33,738 nucleotides of DNA from Bacteroidales bacterium (GTDB taxonomy: Bacteria; Bacteroidota; Bacteroidia; Bacteroidales; UBA932): positions 1-33,738 of the forward strand of contig JAILNI010000052.1 in assembly GCA_024691765.1 (NCBI GenBank), written 5' to 3'. Both the position numbers and the translations under genes were made by a program. The notes under the pieces were generated by a model. It saw only the letters and a list, made by a program, of their open reading frames with translations. It did not search any database and had not been told where the DNA came from. Each line of letters begins with the position of its first letter. The stretch's first letter is position 1. Positions 1 to 7,706 of the stretch are shown one piece after another.

Positions 1-1
1 G

Positions 2-736
2 AGCGAAAGGGAATGGAGCAACCGTAGGGAAGGCGTCTATGCCTGGTTCAGCGCAAATAAACCGGATGTGGTGTGTACCCAGGAGTGCCAGCCTAACCAG
101 CGGACGAATATCGTGGAAAACTGCCCGGACTATTCCGCTGTCTATCACACCAGTTCCCCCAATGTGATATTCTATCGTAAAGAGGCTTTTTCTGTGCGGT
201 CCTACGGAACCTTCTGGCTTGTGGAGGGAGCCCCGACCTATGTAGCCAAGACTTCTGTGCAGAGACAGGATCGCTGCGCGACCTGGATGAAATGCTCTTT
301 CTATGGCCGCAAGATGCTCATAATCGATACACATCTGAATTACCGTACCGCACAAAGTCCCGACCAGCGTTCTGAGGAGATGCAGCAACTGCGCTTCTAT
401 GAGATGGGGGTGATTAATGCGTGGGTCACAGATCATTACAATCCCGCCGAGGACGGGTATCTCCTGTTGATGGCGGATTTCAACATTGACCCGGGAAATG
501 CTATCTTTGACTGGTGGAAAGACGGGACTTACGGCTATTATGCGCGTGATGCGGCTCCCGATGCCGATACCGGACGCACTTTCAACGACTGGGGAGGCGG
601 AAACAAACAGACTATTGACCATCAGTTCTACCGTGGCTTCCCGTCAGTGCTGTCCTACACCGTGGACCGCAATGCTTACGGCGGTTACACTTATATCTCA
701 GACCACTGGCCGGTGGTGGTGATATACGAATTATAA
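2..736 (+). CDS. Endonuclease/exonuclease/phosphatase-family protein, C-terminal part (5' end cut by window)
   Basis: The reading frame is open from base 2, so the gene begins left of the window; the GTG at 68 is not the true start. The visible protein opens with a tryptophan- and arginine-rich helix leading to PDVVCTQE, which is the first metal-binding strand (the conserved Glu) of the EEP fold. It continues with IDTHLN, the MADFN motif (usual GDFN) with the active-site Asp and Asn, TIDHQF, and ends with the terminal SDHWPV motif carrying the catalytic Asp-His pair. These motifs are those of DNase I-like phosphodiesterases and phosphatases. In Bacteroidota such proteins are often exported and lie among polysaccharide-degradation genes, which fits the neighbours. 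The substrate cannot be told from sequence. A signal peptide would lie outside the window. Confidence 0.88.
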   Translation, partial: SEREWSNRREGVYAWFSANKPDVVCTQECQPNQRTNIVENCPDYSAVYHTSSPNVIFYRKEAFSVRSYGTFWLVEGAPTYVAKTSVQRQDRCATWMKCSFYGRKMLIIDTHLNYRTAQSPDQRSEEMQQLRFYEMGVINAWVTDHYNPAEDGYLLLMADFNIDPGNAIFDWWKDGTYGYYARDAAPDADTGRTFNDWGGGNKQTIDHQFYRGFPSVLSYTVDRNAYGGYTYISDHWPVVVIYEL

Positions 737-743
737 CATAAGG

Positions 744-904
744 ATGAAAAGGCGAATCGCTGTAATAACGTTGTTGGCCGGATTGGCACTTGCCGCAAAT
801 GCGGCGCCTCGCTATGAAAGATCATTAACGACTCCTGGTCTTTCAGGCGTAGCCGGCTGACGGCAAAAGAGATGCGTCTTCGCCGGGATTATATCGAAAA
901 CTAA
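744..904 (+). pseudogene. Frameshifted remnant with a signal peptide and a GH2-like N-terminal motif
   Basis: An ATG at 744 opens a 38-codon frame that stops at 858-860. It encodes a good signal peptide (MKRRIAVITLLAGLALAANA) followed by RYERSL. From about 829 another frame continues as NDSWSFRR and on to a stop at 902-904. Adding one A near 829 joins the two into RYERSLNDSWSF, which resembles the start of secreted GH2 beta-galactosidases (typically a Leu-Asn-Asp-Gly-Trp-Lys-Phe-like stretch). After that only about 20 residues remain, so nearly all of such an enzyme would be missing. It begins 7 bases after the upstream stop, as if once co-transcribed with that gene. The frame break is directly visible; the GH2 assignment rests on one short motif. 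It could instead be a small unrelated secreted peptide. Confidence 0.45.
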
Positions 905-941
905 AAGAAATCGCTATATTGACAATCTTACTTCCAGAGCA

Positions 942-2930
942 ATGAATAGAGTGCTGAATATCGCATTGTCGCTGTTTGTGGTGGTGCTGTCCGTCCAGAC
1001 ATCCCTGGCGGGAGAATGTTATGCCCGCCTTGAAGGCGATACCCTTCGCATAGGTAACACCAGGATTGAAAGGGCTTTCGCGTGGAATGGAGGGGCGTTG
1101 CGCACTTTATCCCTTACGGAAAAGGCGGCTGGCCGCACCATGAAGTCCAGGCACGATTTGCCGGATTTCATTTTCGCCGGACAGGCTCCGCAGAATGCGA
1201 CGCTGGAAGTGGTGGAAGTTCCCGCAGGCAGATGGGCGCCGTCCTGCTTCATTGCAAGGATATCGTACAATACTGGCAGGGTTAAGGTGCGAAGGGACTA
1301 TCGCCTGTACGAAGGCGTGCCCGCAATAGCTTGCGATACGTATGTCAAGGGTGTGTGGGACATCACAATGGAGGGAAAACCCGTACTGGACCAGATATGC
1401 CTAAAGGGCCGCAACTGGCACTGCACGGCCGTAGAGTTCCACGATGTGACTGATCATCACAATACTCTTGTCGAAGAACACCGTTTTATCTCCTATCACC
1501 ACGAAAAGACCTGGAATGGAAACCTGTTGCTGGCCAGGGACGCCGTTACCGGTGACGGCCTGTTCATGCTGAAGGAAGCGCCCTGCTCCGATATGCAGGT
1601 AGGCGGGCCGGGATACGATTTCATTACCAAGAACGGGCGTTTCCAGCTTGCCGGAATCGGGTTCGGGCCTGGAGATATCCTGCCCGGTGAATGGACCCGT
1701 CTCTACGGCTGCGTAATGGGAGTGGGGGGAGAGGACGAACTGTCTATGCTGCAAGCCCTCCGCTCATACCAGAAGTGCCTTCGCAATCAGGTGGACATGG
1801 TGATGATGAACACCTGGGGAGACCGCAGCCAGGATGGCCGCGTGAGCGAGGTGTTCTGCCTGCAGGAACTGGACAAGGCCAAGCGCCTGGGAGTTACCAT
1901 TTACCAGATAGACGACGGCTGGCAGTGCGGCAAGAGCCCTGCCTCCGTAGTGAAAGGCGGGTCCTTCGATGATATTTGGGCTCGTGGCGGCTATTGGGAT
2001 GTGGACCCGCAGAAGTTCCCCCACGGACTTGCGCCGATAGTGGACAAGGCACGCAGCCTGGGAATCGAAATCGGCCTGTGGTTCAACCCGAGCGTCCAGG
2101 ATGACCTTGCAGACTGGGAGAAGGATGCCGCCGTTCTCACTGGCCTCTGGAAACAATACGGCATCCGTATATTCAAGATAGACGGGCTGGTTCTTCCGTC
2201 TAAAAAGGCGGAGCGAAATCTTCGCTCCATGCTCGACCGCGTGCGGGAGGAGACAGGCGACGAGGTGATCTTCAATATGGACGTGACCAATGGCCGCCGC
2301 ATTGGCTACAACTGGTTCGCGGAATATGGCAATATCTTCCTAGAAAACCGCTATTCCGACTGGGGAAACTATTATCCCTACAAAACTCTTAGGAATCTCT
2401 GGCAGCTGTCCCGTTATGTCGCTCCGGAGCGCTTCCAGATAGAATTCCTCAATCCCTGGCGCAATGCCGACAAGTATCCTGCAAATGATCCTTTCATTCC
2501 GGCAGGTTACAGTTTCGACTATGTGGCGGCGGTGAGTTTCGCCGCCCAGCCCCTGGCGTGGATGGAAGCTTCGAATCTGCCGGAAGAGGCATTCTCTACC
2601 GGAGATATCCTTCGCAAATGGCTGGATCTGGCCCCTGAATTCCATGGCGGCACCATCCTGCCCATCGGTGAAGAGCCATCAGGATGTTCCTGGACCGGCT
2701 TCCAGTCGATAACGTCTCCCCGGCGGGGATATGTTATCATATACCGAGAGGACACTCCCGGGAAGAGCACCCGTATTAAAACCTGGCTTCCCAAAGGCAG
2801 GTTCGTGCGGCTCAAACCTGTGCTCGGCCGTGGAAAGGGCAGTCTTCGCATCGTTGGAAGCGAGGGCTCCGTAAAAGTGAGAATGAACAAAAAGAATACG
2901 TTTGCTTTGTATGAATACACGGTTCTTTAG
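942..2930 (+). CDS. Secreted GH36-like alpha-galactosidase
   Basis: This 662-residue protein has an N-terminal signal peptide (about residues 1-23, ending SLAG), so it is exported to the periplasm or beyond. An N-terminal beta-sandwich region is followed by a (beta/alpha)8 barrel of the GH27/GH31/GH36 clan. The signature YQIDDGW puts the paired Asp at residues 324-325. IGLWFNP follows, then IFKID with Asp414 as the likely nucleophile, and ENRYSDWG with Asp473 as the likely acid/base. A short C-terminal beta domain ends the protein. The expected reaction is release of terminal alpha-galactose from oligosaccharides or plant galactans, but members of this clan vary and the substrate is inferred. 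The last 20 bases overlap the next gene. A degenerate TATATTG element at 915-921 may be part of a promoter. Confidence 0.87.
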   Translation: MNRVLNIALSLFVVVLSVQTSLAGECYARLEGDTLRIGNTRIERAFAWNGGALRTLSLTEKAAGRTMKSRHDLPDFIFAGQAPQNATLEVVEVPAGRWAPSCFIARISYNTGRVKVRRDYRLYEGVPAIACDTYVKGVWDITMEGKPVLDQICLKGRNWHCTAVEFHDVTDHHNTLVEEHRFISYHHEKTWNGNLLLARDAVTGDGLFMLKEAPCSDMQVGGPGYDFITKNGRFQLAGIGFGPGDILPGEWTRLYGCVMGVGGEDELSMLQALRSYQKCLRNQVDMVMMNTWGDRSQDGRVSEVFCLQELDKAKRLGVTIYQIDDGWQCGKSPASVVKGGSFDDIWARGGYWDVDPQKFPHGLAPIVDKARSLGIEIGLWFNPSVQDDLADWEKDAAVLTGLWKQYGIRIFKIDGLVLPSKKAERNLRSMLDRVREETGDEVIFNMDVTNGRRIGYNWFAEYGNIFLENRYSDWGNYYPYKTLRNLWQLSRYVAPERFQIEFLNPWRNADKYPANDPFIPAGYSFDYVAAVSFAAQPLAWMEASNLPEEAFSTGDILRKWLDLAPEFHGGTILPIGEEPSGCSWTGFQSITSPRRGYVIIYREDTPGKSTRIKTWLPKGRFVRLKPVLGRGKGSLRIVGSEGSVKVRMNKKNTFALYEYTVL

Positions 2931-3171
2931 CGCTGTTCTGGCTGCGGCATGTTTGCTCCTGTCTTCCTGCAGGGGCAGGGGTATCGATCTCCAGGCTCAC
3001 CGCGGAGGCGCCGGCCGTATGCCGGAGAACGTGGCATACTGCCACTCTCTTGGCATCAAAGTCGTTCCCTGGACCGTAGATGAACCGGAAGATATACTCC
3101 GTATGGCGGCCGGTAGCGTGGATGCAATCATCTCCAACTATCCAGACCGCTTGATAGAGTTGTTGAGATAG
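2911..3171 (+). pseudogene. Internally deleted glycerophosphodiester phosphodiesterase (GDPD) lipoprotein remnant
   Basis: The 86-residue frame starts at ATG 2911; an upstream in-frame TTG at 2902 is less likely. It encodes a lipoprotein signal with lipobox LLSSC, then the beginning of a GDPD barrel (LQAHRGG and RMPEN, with the first catalytic His, Arg and a metal-ligand Glu). It then jumps directly to a GDPD C-terminus (HSLGIKVVPWTVD, then DAIISNYPD). GDPD enzymes are usually 240-300 residues, so about 200 residues of the barrel, including the second catalytic His and other metal ligands, are absent while the frame is kept. It cannot be an active phosphodiesterase. It may still be translated as a small lipoprotein. 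It overlaps the end of the alpha-galactosidase gene by 20 bases, as an intact operon member would. Confidence 0.82.
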
Positions 3172-3255
3172 TTCTCGACTAATTTGCCAAATACCGGCAT
3201 TTTCAGTTCTGCAGCACCTGTAGTGTTCTCGGACACACAAAGCCGTTATTTTTGT

Positions 3256-3263
3256 TATATTTG
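3256..3263 (+). promoter_or_regulatory. Bacteroidota -7 element (TATATTTG) before the MBL-fold gene
   Basis: TATATTTG matches the TAnnTTTG consensus exactly and sits 14 bases before the ATG at 3278, in an A/T-rich gap after the GDPD remnant. No good TTTG -33 element was found at 19-21 bases upstream. It could give the metallo-beta-lactamase gene and those downstream their own transcript with a short leader. Confidence 0.5.
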
Positions 3264-3277
3264 TAGAATCGGCGGAA

Positions 3278-4570
3278 ATGGACAGACGGGATTTCATAAA
3301 GGCGACGCTGTTGGCCGGGGCAGGACTTTACCTCACTGACTGGCAAAAGGCTTTTGCGGCAGGGTGTCACGACATTGGGGCGGGGAAGCCCTGGCAGGGT
3401 TGGAAGGAAGGTGAGTTCCAGATACACTTCATTTACACCGGCGTTGCAGAATCGCTGTTCCTCATTTTCCCGGACAGCACCACAATGCTGCTCGACTGCG
3501 GCGATTTCGATGCGCTGGCCCGAGGAGAAAAGGCGGTGCCGCTGCTTCCCAGCTCCGAAAGGCATGCAGGAGAATGGATCGCCCGTTACGTGACGCGTGT
3601 CAATCCTGCCGTCACGGATGTGGATTATATGCTCCTTACCCACTACCACAACGACCACGCGGGCAGCGACCGATTCTATGCCGGAAAGGAGGTTCGGGAC
3701 GGAGAGGAATACTGCCTGAGCGGTTTCTCTCAGGCAGCGGAAACGCTTTCTTTCCGAAATGCGATAGATCGCTGCTGGCCGGACTACGACGATCCTCTTC
3801 CAAACGCCGCCGCCGGGGGGGATCCCGACACTGTAGAACATATGAAACGCTTCTACTCCTATATGCAGAAGCATCGCGGCCTGCAGATAGAAAAATTCCG
3901 CCTGGGTGCGACCGACCAGATAGTGCAGCTCAAGAGGCCGGACATGTATCCGGAGTTCAGGGTGCGTAACATCTGCGCCAACGGACGTATCGCCGCCGAA
4001 GATGGCACGGTCACCGATCTCTTCGATGCGGTGAAAAAAGCAGGAGCCAAGACTTTGAACGAAAATGCCATGAGCCTCGGGATGGTGTTCAGCTACGGTG
4101 GTTTCAGCTTTTACACTGCCGGGGATTTCTCGGCCCGCATCAAGGAACCTGACGGCACGAGCCGCTTTATAGAGGACGACATAGCCGCAGTTTGCGGCCC
4201 GGTGAACGTGGCGAAGGTCAATCATCACGGGCACAATTCCATGAGCCGGGCACTGGTGGCGGCGCTCCGTCCGCAGGTATGGGTGAGCTGCGTCTGGGAC
4301 CAGTTGCACAATCTTCCTCCCTGTATGGAACTCCTCTCCGACCGCAGTATCTATCCCGGCGAGCGCGTAATCTGTCCCACAATCATGCCGGCGGAGCGCC
4401 GTGCCAAAGACGGTGGCGCAGCCTGGATGAAAGACATAGCCCGCGATTCATACGAAGGCGGACACGTGGTGGTTAACGTGGAGAAGGGAGGCAGATGCTA
4501 CACCGTATCGTATCTTTCAGCGAAGGATGAGTCCATGACCGTCCGCAGCGTGCTTCATTTCATATCATGA
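3278..4570 (+). CDS. Exported metallo-beta-lactamase-fold hydrolase
   Basis: This 430-residue protein starts with a twin-arginine-like leader (MDRRDFIKATLLAGAGLYL), so it is probably exported folded and already metal-loaded if the host has a Tat system. The MBL fold is clear. An early strand reads TMLLDCGD. The HxHxDH motif is THYHNDH (His122, His124, Asp126, His127). YTAGDFS supplies the bridging Asp283, and VNHHGHN supplies a later His at about 316. The order resembles ComEC-type or teichoic-acid-hydrolase-like MBL proteins rather than true beta-lactamases. The substrate is unknown; phosphodiester or ester bonds in a glycan context are plausible. Its stop overlaps the next start as ATGA at 4567-4570, indicating translational coupling with the LamG protein. 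Confidence 0.8.
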   Translation: MDRRDFIKATLLAGAGLYLTDWQKAFAAGCHDIGAGKPWQGWKEGEFQIHFIYTGVAESLFLIFPDSTTMLLDCGDFDALARGEKAVPLLPSSERHAGEWIARYVTRVNPAVTDVDYMLLTHYHNDHAGSDRFYAGKEVRDGEEYCLSGFSQAAETLSFRNAIDRCWPDYDDPLPNAAAGGDPDTVEHMKRFYSYMQKHRGLQIEKFRLGATDQIVQLKRPDMYPEFRVRNICANGRIAAEDGTVTDLFDAVKKAGAKTLNENAMSLGMVFSYGGFSFYTAGDFSARIKEPDGTSRFIEDDIAAVCGPVNVAKVNHHGHNSMSRALVAALRPQVWVSCVWDQLHNLPPCMELLSDRSIYPGERVICPTIMPAERRAKDGGAAWMKDIARDSYEGGHVVVNVEKGGRCYTVSYLSAKDESMTVRSVLHFIS

Positions 4571-6618
4571 AAACTATCATTATACTTCAGGCGGCATTGT
4601 CGGCGTTGCTGTCAATGTCTTTCGAGAGCGGGAGCGTTCCAGGAGTGGAGGGACAGGCCGCGCTATTCGACGGCTTCGATTCGCGAATGGTGGTGCCGGC
4701 GGCAGAGGTGGCTGCACCGGATAAGTCCTTTACCGTGGATGTTTGGGTGTGCCCTATAGCGTTCCCCAAGAGTCCGTGTCCGGTAGCATGTCGGCAAAGC
4801 AACGACGCTCCCGGAGGATGGTCGCTGTGGCTCGACGCCTGGGGGAAAGCACATTTCCGGGTGGCCACGGAAGAGGAATGGAAGGAAGTCTGCTCATCCG
4901 AAGGGCTGCCCCTCAGGCAGTGGTCGCGGCTCACTGCGGTGTTCCGTTCCGGATGCAGCATCCGTCTTGCAGTGGACGGGAAGCAAGTAGATAAGCAGAC
5001 GGTAAAAAACGCTTCCGTTGACCAGGCCGACTACGATGTGTGGATCGGCCGCACCCCCGTCCCCGCACCTTCTTTTCTGGAGAATAAGAACATCCCCATC
5101 TACAGTTCTTTCGACGGTGCAATCGATGAACTATGCATTTGCCCTGACAGGGATACCTACAAAGAGGTTCTGAAGCAGAAATTCGAGCGCCCGGAGGCTC
5201 CGGGAACCGATATCCCCGGATTCGAAGAGAGAATCCTGCCATCCGGCCCCGACGGCCTTGCCTTCGGTGCCTGGCAGATTCCACTCAGGTTCTACGGGGC
5301 TTTCGACCGCCGCTGGCGCGGGAATATGCCCGATGTGGTGGTAGGATTCGGCCCTGAACAGCCGTGGAAGGTTGTGTTCTGGCGCGGCATCTCATACGCC
5401 CCGTGTTTCGTTACGGAAAAGGGGAACTGGTTCTGCAACGAGTTCGTGGAAAGGGCCAAAGTAACGGGATGGGGCTGCCCGGAGAGCATGAGCGACAAAC
5501 ACGCCGACTACTCCAGCGTCCGTATTGTGGAGAACACCCCGGCCCGCAACGTGGTGGTGTGGCGCAATCTTCCGGTTGGATTAAACCAGAAGATTCCCTT
5601 CCGGAGCGAGGAAACGCAATGGGGCGACTGTTCGGAAGAAACGTACATCTTTTATCCTGACGGAGCCTGCGTGCGGAAGATGGAAGTCTGGACTTCCGCT
5701 CCCGGCGCCTGGTTGGAATGGAGCCAGAGCCTTCAGGTGCTGCATCCATCACAGAAGCCGGAAGACGTGCTGGACGCCTCGCGCATTATGTCCGTGGCGG
5801 CGATGGACGGCCGCAGCGAGGTTTATGGCTGGGACTTCGACGGCCCGGCGAGACAGGACGCCCCTACACTGGATGGCGCAAACATTCAGGTTACATACTT
5901 GAAGAGCGAGTGGAATCCTTTCCTCATACTGGAAGACGGCGACGGCTTCAATGAGAAGGCCGGCCGCGGTCCGCGGATCGACCGCTACAGCGGCCGCTGG
6001 TCCAAGTACTCCGATTTTCCCTGGCGCAACCACTGGCCAGTGACACAGGACTATGTGATAGGCAGGTATGCCTGCATGGCCGATGCGGCCTCCCAGACGT
6101 ACACCGCTACCCAGTACAATGCTCCGCACAGCGTGGAGTGCATCATCCCAGGCACTCCGGCGACAGTGTATGATCCGAGTGTCGAACCTAAATATACCTC
6201 CAAGGTCTCTCCGGAAGAGTTGTCCTCCACCTGGAAGATCACAAAACTGATGCTCTGCGGCTGCACGGACGGGGATGCCGCGAACTTGCTGCCCCTAGCC
6301 AAGTCCTGGCTCCGCGCTCCTCGCATGACTTGCTGGGGAGAGGAGGTGCCGTACGATGTGACCCAGCGGGCTTACGTATTCCCGTCGAGCCCTGCCATGC
6401 CCGTGCGTCTTAGCGTGGAAGCCTCCGCGGAGCATCCGGCGGAGGGCATCTGCATCATCCTTCCCGGAGCGGATGATGTGCCGGATGCGATAACGCTGGA
6501 CGGCCGCCCGCTCGAAGCCTTCAAAGCCGGAGTCCGCCAGGAATGGAGCGGCCCCGGCCTCATCCTCTGGCTGCCTGTATCGGCCGAATCACCTGTAGAA
6601 ATCATAATCGAAAAATAG
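4567..6618 (+). CDS. Secreted LamG-domain protein with an uncharacterised C-terminal region
   Basis: The product is 683 residues. A short signal peptide (about residues 1-17) runs straight into a LamG/concanavalin A-like jelly-roll (about 17-205), recognisable from FESGS, the QAALFDG strand, FTVDVWV, WTRLTA-like and FDGAIDELCI elements. Such domains bind carbohydrate. The remaining 470 or so residues match no family I can name. They are very rich in Trp and other aromatics (for example FWRGISYAPCFV, NWFCNEF and GRWSKYSDFPWRNHWP), which suggests beta-sandwich domains with a carbohydrate-facing surface. No obvious nucleophile or metal motif is visible. It lies between the MBL-fold protein (4-base overlap) and the SGNH esterase (2-base gap), so it probably acts on the same substrate. 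It could be an unassigned glycoside hydrolase, a lyase or a purely binding protein. Confidence 0.7.
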   Translation: MKTIIILQAALSALLSMSFESGSVPGVEGQAALFDGFDSRMVVPAAEVAAPDKSFTVDVWVCPIAFPKSPCPVACRQSNDAPGGWSLWLDAWGKAHFRVATEEEWKEVCSSEGLPLRQWSRLTAVFRSGCSIRLAVDGKQVDKQTVKNASVDQADYDVWIGRTPVPAPSFLENKNIPIYSSFDGAIDELCICPDRDTYKEVLKQKFERPEAPGTDIPGFEERILPSGPDGLAFGAWQIPLRFYGAFDRRWRGNMPDVVVGFGPEQPWKVVFWRGISYAPCFVTEKGNWFCNEFVERAKVTGWGCPESMSDKHADYSSVRIVENTPARNVVVWRNLPVGLNQKIPFRSEETQWGDCSEETYIFYPDGACVRKMEVWTSAPGAWLEWSQSLQVLHPSQKPEDVLDASRIMSVAAMDGRSEVYGWDFDGPARQDAPTLDGANIQVTYLKSEWNPFLILEDGDGFNEKAGRGPRIDRYSGRWSKYSDFPWRNHWPVTQDYVIGRYACMADAASQTYTATQYNAPHSVECIIPGTPATVYDPSVEPKYTSKVSPEELSSTWKITKLMLCGCTDGDAANLLPLAKSWLRAPRMTCWGEEVPYDVTQRAYVFPSSPAMPVRLSVEASAEHPAEGICIILPGADDVPDAITLDGRPLEAFKAGVRQEWSGPGLILWLPVSAESPVEIIIEK

Positions 6619-6620
6619 TT

Positions 6621-7706
6621 ATGCGTCGTTTTATTTGTGTGTTGTCAGCGCTGCTGGCCCTGTCCCTGACGGCTTTCGCCCAGGTTGAGTATGATTATGT
6701 GGAAGCCTCGGACCTTACCCTTTTGGGTAAGGTGTTTCCCGATACTCCCAATCCCTATCAGCGTATGGATTTCACCCGTTTCGGGGGATGGGATGCAAAA
6801 GATATCAACCTGCTGGAGATGCCTTCTGGCATTATTGTCTCTTTCAAGACAGATTCTCCCGTGATCGCCGTAAAGCCCGAATTTACGACCATCAACAACA
6901 CCAATGCTTCGGGCTTCGCCTCGCGAGGTTTCGACCTGTATTTAAAGAAAGACGGGAAATGGACCTGGGCGGGTGGCTGCTCTTACGATGCCAACAGGGT
7001 TCTTGCAGAGGAAACCAAAAAAGAGCGCAGACTTGTCAACAATATGGACAGCAGCATGAAAGAATGCCTGATGTGGCTTCCCATTGAAAGCAAACTGGCA
7101 TCTTTGAAGATTGCTGTGAGGAAGGGCTCGGCGATTGAAAAAGGCGAGAATCCTTTCCGCCACAGGATATGCCTTCACGGTTCGTCATTCATGCACGGAG
7201 TAAGCACCACCAGGGCCGGACAGACAGTGCCTGCGTACCTTACGCGCATGACCGGGATGCAGTTCTGCAGCCTTGGCGTGAGCGGCGACTGCCGCATGCA
7301 GCCGCAGTTTGCCGCCGCCCTTGCAGAGGCCGATGTGGACGCGTACGTTTTCGACGCTTTTTCCAACGGCAGCGGAGAGACCATAAAGGCCAACCTTTTC
7401 AATTTCATCGAAACGCTCCAAGCGGCAAAGCCGGGGGTGCCTCTGATTTTCATACATTCCATCTGGGAGGAAAGGCGTAACTTCAACCTTGAGCACAATC
7501 AGAGAGAGAGTACAAAACTGGCTGTGGCGGATAGCCTGATGAAGATTGCAGTCAAGAAATACAAAGACGTCTATTATATCGACTCCTGCGCCGGCTCTGA
7601 CACCACTGTGGACGGAGTGCATCCCAGCGATTCAGGTTACCTCATCTGGGCTGAATCCATACGCAAACCTATTCTCCGTATCCTTCGCAAATATGGAATA
7701 AAATGA
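6621..7706 (+). CDS. Secreted SGNH/GDSL hydrolase with GxDLY domain
   Basis: I chose ATG 6621, which begins a clean signal peptide (residues 1-20, ending TAFA); the frame stays open 26 codons further upstream but only inside the previous gene. The mature N-terminal domain carries GFDLY (Gly103-Tyr107), the signature of the GxDLY domain that precedes Lipase_GDSL_3 enzymes. The hydrolase domain follows. HGSSFMHG aligns with the usual GTS block (nucleophile Ser189), LGVSGD supplies the oxyanion Gly, and DGVHPSD supplies Asp331 and His334 of the triad. The length of 361 is normal for this pair of domains. The likely role is deacylation of a carbohydrate, preparing it for the glycosidases encoded nearby. 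Its stop overlaps the next start (ATGA at 7703-7706). Confidence 0.85.
   Translation: MRRFICVLSALLALSLTAFAQVEYDYVEASDLTLLGKVFPDTPNPYQRMDFTRFGGWDAKDINLLEMPSGIIVSFKTDSPVIAVKPEFTTINNTNASGFASRGFDLYLKKDGKWTWAGGCSYDANRVLAEETKKERRLVNNMDSSMKECLMWLPIESKLASLKIAVRKGSAIEKGENPFRHRICLHGSSFMHGVSTTRAGQTVPAYLTRMTGMQFCSLGVSGDCRMQPQFAAALAEADVDAYVFDAFSNGSGETIKANLFNFIETLQAAKPGVPLIFIHSIWEERRNFNLEHNQRESTKLAVADSLMKIAVKKYKDVYYIDSCAGSDTTVDGVHPSDSGYLIWAESIRKPILRILRKYGIK

Noticed and set aside
921..926. TTGACA-like hexamer before the alpha-galactosidase gene
   Set aside because: It resembles a sigma-70 -35 box of Proteobacteria, but the other promoters here follow the Bacteroidota pattern and no matching -10 is spaced correctly.
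3185..3203. Possible terminator hairpin TGCC-N7-GGCA followed by TTTT
   Set aside because: The stem is only 4 bp with a 7-base loop and a very short T tract; too weak to call.
3203..4309. A 368-codon minus-strand frame opposite the MBL-fold gene
   Set aside because: The + strand carries the HxHxDH motif and a leader; the reverse frame is His- and Val-rich shadow sequence.
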